Below are positions 39,338-41,921 of a DNA stretch of 41,921 nucleotides, one piece after another (the first letter of the stretch is position 1; the number at the start of each line of letters is the position of its first letter). Below the pieces are notes generated by a model. The model had not been told where the DNA came from and did not search any database. It was given only the letters and a program-made list of their open reading frames with translations. This stretch comes from Chryseosolibacter sp039917935 (GTDB taxonomy: Bacteria; Bacteroidota; Bacteroidia; Cytophagales; Cyclobacteriaceae), in NCBI GenBank assembly GCA_039917935.1, contig JBDSIM010000073.1:1-41921 (forward strand), written 5' to 3'. The position numbers were made by a program, and so were the translations under genes.

Positions 39338-41921
39338 ATGATCCGGAATTATCTGTTGATCGCCCTCCGTAATTTCCAACGGCAAAAAATGTTTGCATTG
39401 CTGAATATGTTTGGACTTGCCCTGGGTTTGGCCAGTGCGATTTTGATTTTACTGTATGTCAGTGATGAATTGCAATACGATGTCATGCACCCGCATTACG
39501 AAAACACCTATCGCGTAGGGGCGACTTTTACCAACGCTGATGGAAGGGTATTTGACATATTGTGTCGCCTGGTTTCTGGATAAAACAATTGGAGGATACC
39601 CGGAGTGAGGTACTGAATGCCATCAGGATTGATAACATCGGCTACCCTACATTCACTGCATCACAAAGAAACAGACAAGATCATTCTTACGGAAGAAATC
39701 CGCTGGGCGGAACCTGGATTTGAGTCGGTACTTGCCTTTGATCTGTTGAAAGGTAACCAGGAGAAAATGTTCCAGGATCATAACAGTATCCTGTTAAGCG
39801 AGGAGGGGGCCAGGAAACTTTTTGGAAGTGCTGACCCCATCGGGCAGATCATTTCCGTGAAACACAACTGGGCAACCCAGGGTCGCGAAATTGACGTGGC
39901 GGTAACCGGTATATATCGTGACTACCCTTCGAATTCCCATTTCAAACCTCAGTATATTTTGAACGTCAACGCCCTGAGAAATATTCATGATGACTTTAAT
40001 ACCTACATGGAGGGATCAGGATTTCAAAACTCCAATTTCTTCGAGAACTATGTGGTCGTAAAACCTGACGCGGACATCGGGGAGATCCAGAAAAGTCTCA
40101 AGGTGTGGGGCGATCAGATGGCGCAAGCCGACTCCGGTTTTGTGGCGGGCGGATGGAAAATTGATCCGTTCTTAACAAAACTTTCCGCCCTTCATTTTGA
40201 TTAGAAAAATTTATGGGAAGCCGGGGGCGGGCAGGGTGATAAAAAATATCTCACCATCTTTAGCGCCGTTGCACTGTCCATACTTTTGATTGCTTGTATC
40301 AATTACATGAATCTTGCCACAGCCCGGTCTGCGCGCAGAGCCAAGGAAGTAGGACTGCGCAAATCATTGGGAAGTAAGCGCCGGGAAATTGCCAAACAAT
40401 TCTTCTACGAATCATCCCTGATGACGCTGGGTTCTGTAATAATGGCATTGGTGCTGGTCGTCATTTTTCTGACTCCGTTCAACCAACTCGCCCATAAAAG
40501 TTTTACGCTTGCCTCCTTATTGAATCCCTATATGATCGGCATTGTCTTCCTCGTGGTATTATTTATGGCTTTTATTTCTGGAAGTTATCCGGCATTTTAC
40601 CTCTCCGCCTTCAGACCGGCTGAGGTATTAAAAGGCCAGGTTGTGAGAGGGCAGGGCGCCGAATTATTTCGAAAAAGTCTGGTAACCATTCAATACACCG
40701 TGGCACTGGTGTTGATTATTTCAACGTTCAACGTCATCCGGCAAATGGATCATATGCAGAGCACTAAACTCAATGCGCAGGGCAGCCAGTTGCTTTCCAT
40801 ACGCTATGGTGGTATTGCTCCCCAGGATAAGTTTGCCGCATTCAAGCATGCCGTTTTACAGGACCCTGAAATTGAAAATGTCACCATGGCCAATCACTTG
40901 CCTCGTTGAATTATTTTGGATGGATTGGCGCGGTGGTAAAATTCCCGGAGTTGCAGGATGGAAATCTGCAGTGGAGTCAGCTGAATGTCGATTTTGATTT
41001 CCCCAAAACATATCAACCTGAATTTATCGGAGGACGGGATTTTATCAATGGCAACGTATCAGACTCCTCTGCATTGATTTTAAATGAGACCGCGGTGAAA
41101 GCGCTCAATCAACCGCTTGAAAAAATTATCGGCGCTTCCGTGGTCGATGTGAATGACAACAACCGGTCATTCACGGTGATCGGGGTTGTGAAAGATTTCC
41201 CCTACCGCTCCATGCACCAACCCATTGAGCCCCTGATTCTCAATCCCCGTGTTCATTTTATTGATCGCATTGCCTATGTCAAATTACCGGTGGGAAAATT
41301 TCAGGATAAGATCCAATCCATCGAAAAGAAATGGAAAGAGGTTTTTCCCAATGTTGGCTTCGACTATTGGTTTGTCAGTGACGAGTTCAACCGGATGTAT
41401 CTTGCCGAGAGCAGGGTATCCTCATTAGCCAAAAATTTTGCCGCGCTCGCGATCCTAATCACCGCACTGGGGGTGTTCGGGCTTGCATCGTATACTGCGG
41501 AACAAAAAACAAAGGAAGTTGGGATCCGTAAAGTCCTGGGCGCCGCGGTTAAACAGGTAGTGGTCATGTTCCTGATGGTGTTCTTTAAAATATTTTTTAT
41601 CACCAGCGTGATCGCCATACCGGCCGCGTACTTCATGGCTGATTTCTGGCTGGAAAGTTTTGCCTATCGCTCACCGGTGAGCCCGATGATTTTCCTGATC
41701 AGCATTTTCGGGCTATTGCTCATCACATTGCTTACCGTCGGCTATGAAACCTGGAAAGCTGCCCGCACCAATCCGGTCAATTCCCTACGCACGGAATACA
41801 AGGGGGGCAAGAAGAACAAAGAAGGGGTACCACAAGGAGGAGTTATAGCTTTACGTACACACTCACAAACATTGAGTTTTCGCGAAGGGTTAAAATTAAA
41901 AGAGGGAAGTTTTAATTATAT
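39338..41921 (+). pseudogene. MacB/FtsX-type ABC transporter permease, multiply broken
   Basis: Fragments from ATG 39338 to the window end read as one Bacteroidota FtsX/MacB permease of about 800 residues: an N-terminal transmembrane segment (LLIALRNFQRQKMFALLNMF), a MacB-type periplasmic domain, FtsX helices (ACINYMNLATARSARRAKEV), a second periplasmic part (GVVKDFPYRSMHQP) and a last FtsX block (YTAEQKTKEVGIRKVLGA). Four lesions break it: a minus-1 type shift near 39560-39567, a compensating shift near 39655-39665, a nonsense TAG at 40202-40204 in LHFD*KNLWEAGG, and a loss of one T near 40905 in LPR(L)NYFGW. The final frame has no stop before the window edge and continues about 40 codons past the usual LRTE end. 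Confidence 0.85.

Overview
The window looks like a chromosomal segment from a member of the Bacteroidota, most likely the order Cytophagales (an inference from gene content). The indicators are TamL in its lipoprotein form, a BatB/BatC pair, the purC - STAS - rnz neighbourhood, a fused alpha/beta 2-oxoacid dehydrogenase E1, a YwqK-repeat protein, cyclophilin as a lipoprotein, promoters resembling TTG-N19-TAnnTTTG, and mostly absent Shine-Dalgarno sequences. I see no rRNA, tRNA, CRISPR array, prophage or insertion sequence.

Left part (1-5.4 kb): a very large lipoprotein fuses a PmoA-like (DUF6807) domain, a membrane-bound-dehydrogenase-type propeller, a HEAT-like stretch and a C-terminal CxxCH haem domain. 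A DUF1206 membrane protein follows on the other strand.

DNA-damage island (5.7-14.7 kb): on the minus strand lie a short DnaE-type polymerase with a decayed PHP domain, RecQ, a 2H-phosphoesterase-like protein and DinB. Divergent from them on the plus strand is a LexA-like HTH-S24 repressor. Two near-identical 17-bp palindromes (half site AACTAA/TTAGTT) stand directly upstream of dinB, 33 bp centre to centre, and are the obvious operator candidates. The same intergenic region holds a nested hairpin and an imperfect duplication of the repressor gene's own leader and start. Together this reads as a self-regulated, damage-inducible mutagenesis and repair cassette that does not use the imuA-imuB format.

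Housekeeping block (14.8-29.3 kb): hemF, fused E1 alpha/beta, tamL, a SPOUT RNA methyltransferase, a queuosine-precursor transporter, rnz, a STAS protein, purC, a YwqK-repeat protein, a thiolase and batC/batB.

Signalling and small-protein region (29.5-38.3 kb): three single-domain response regulators without a kinase (one broken by a 1-nt frameshift) are interleaved with four short unknown proteins. By eye two of these are clear paralogues and the other two probable relatives. Mixed in are a PD40/TolB-like secreted protein, a stress-type pyridoxamine-phosphate-oxidase-like protein, a cyclophilin, RNase HI and conserved-looking small proteins of unknown function. Intergenic spaces here carry dispersed repeats.

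Right edge (38.7-41.9 kb): a DoxX protein and a MacB/FtsX-type permease gene broken by at least four lesions, which runs off the window.
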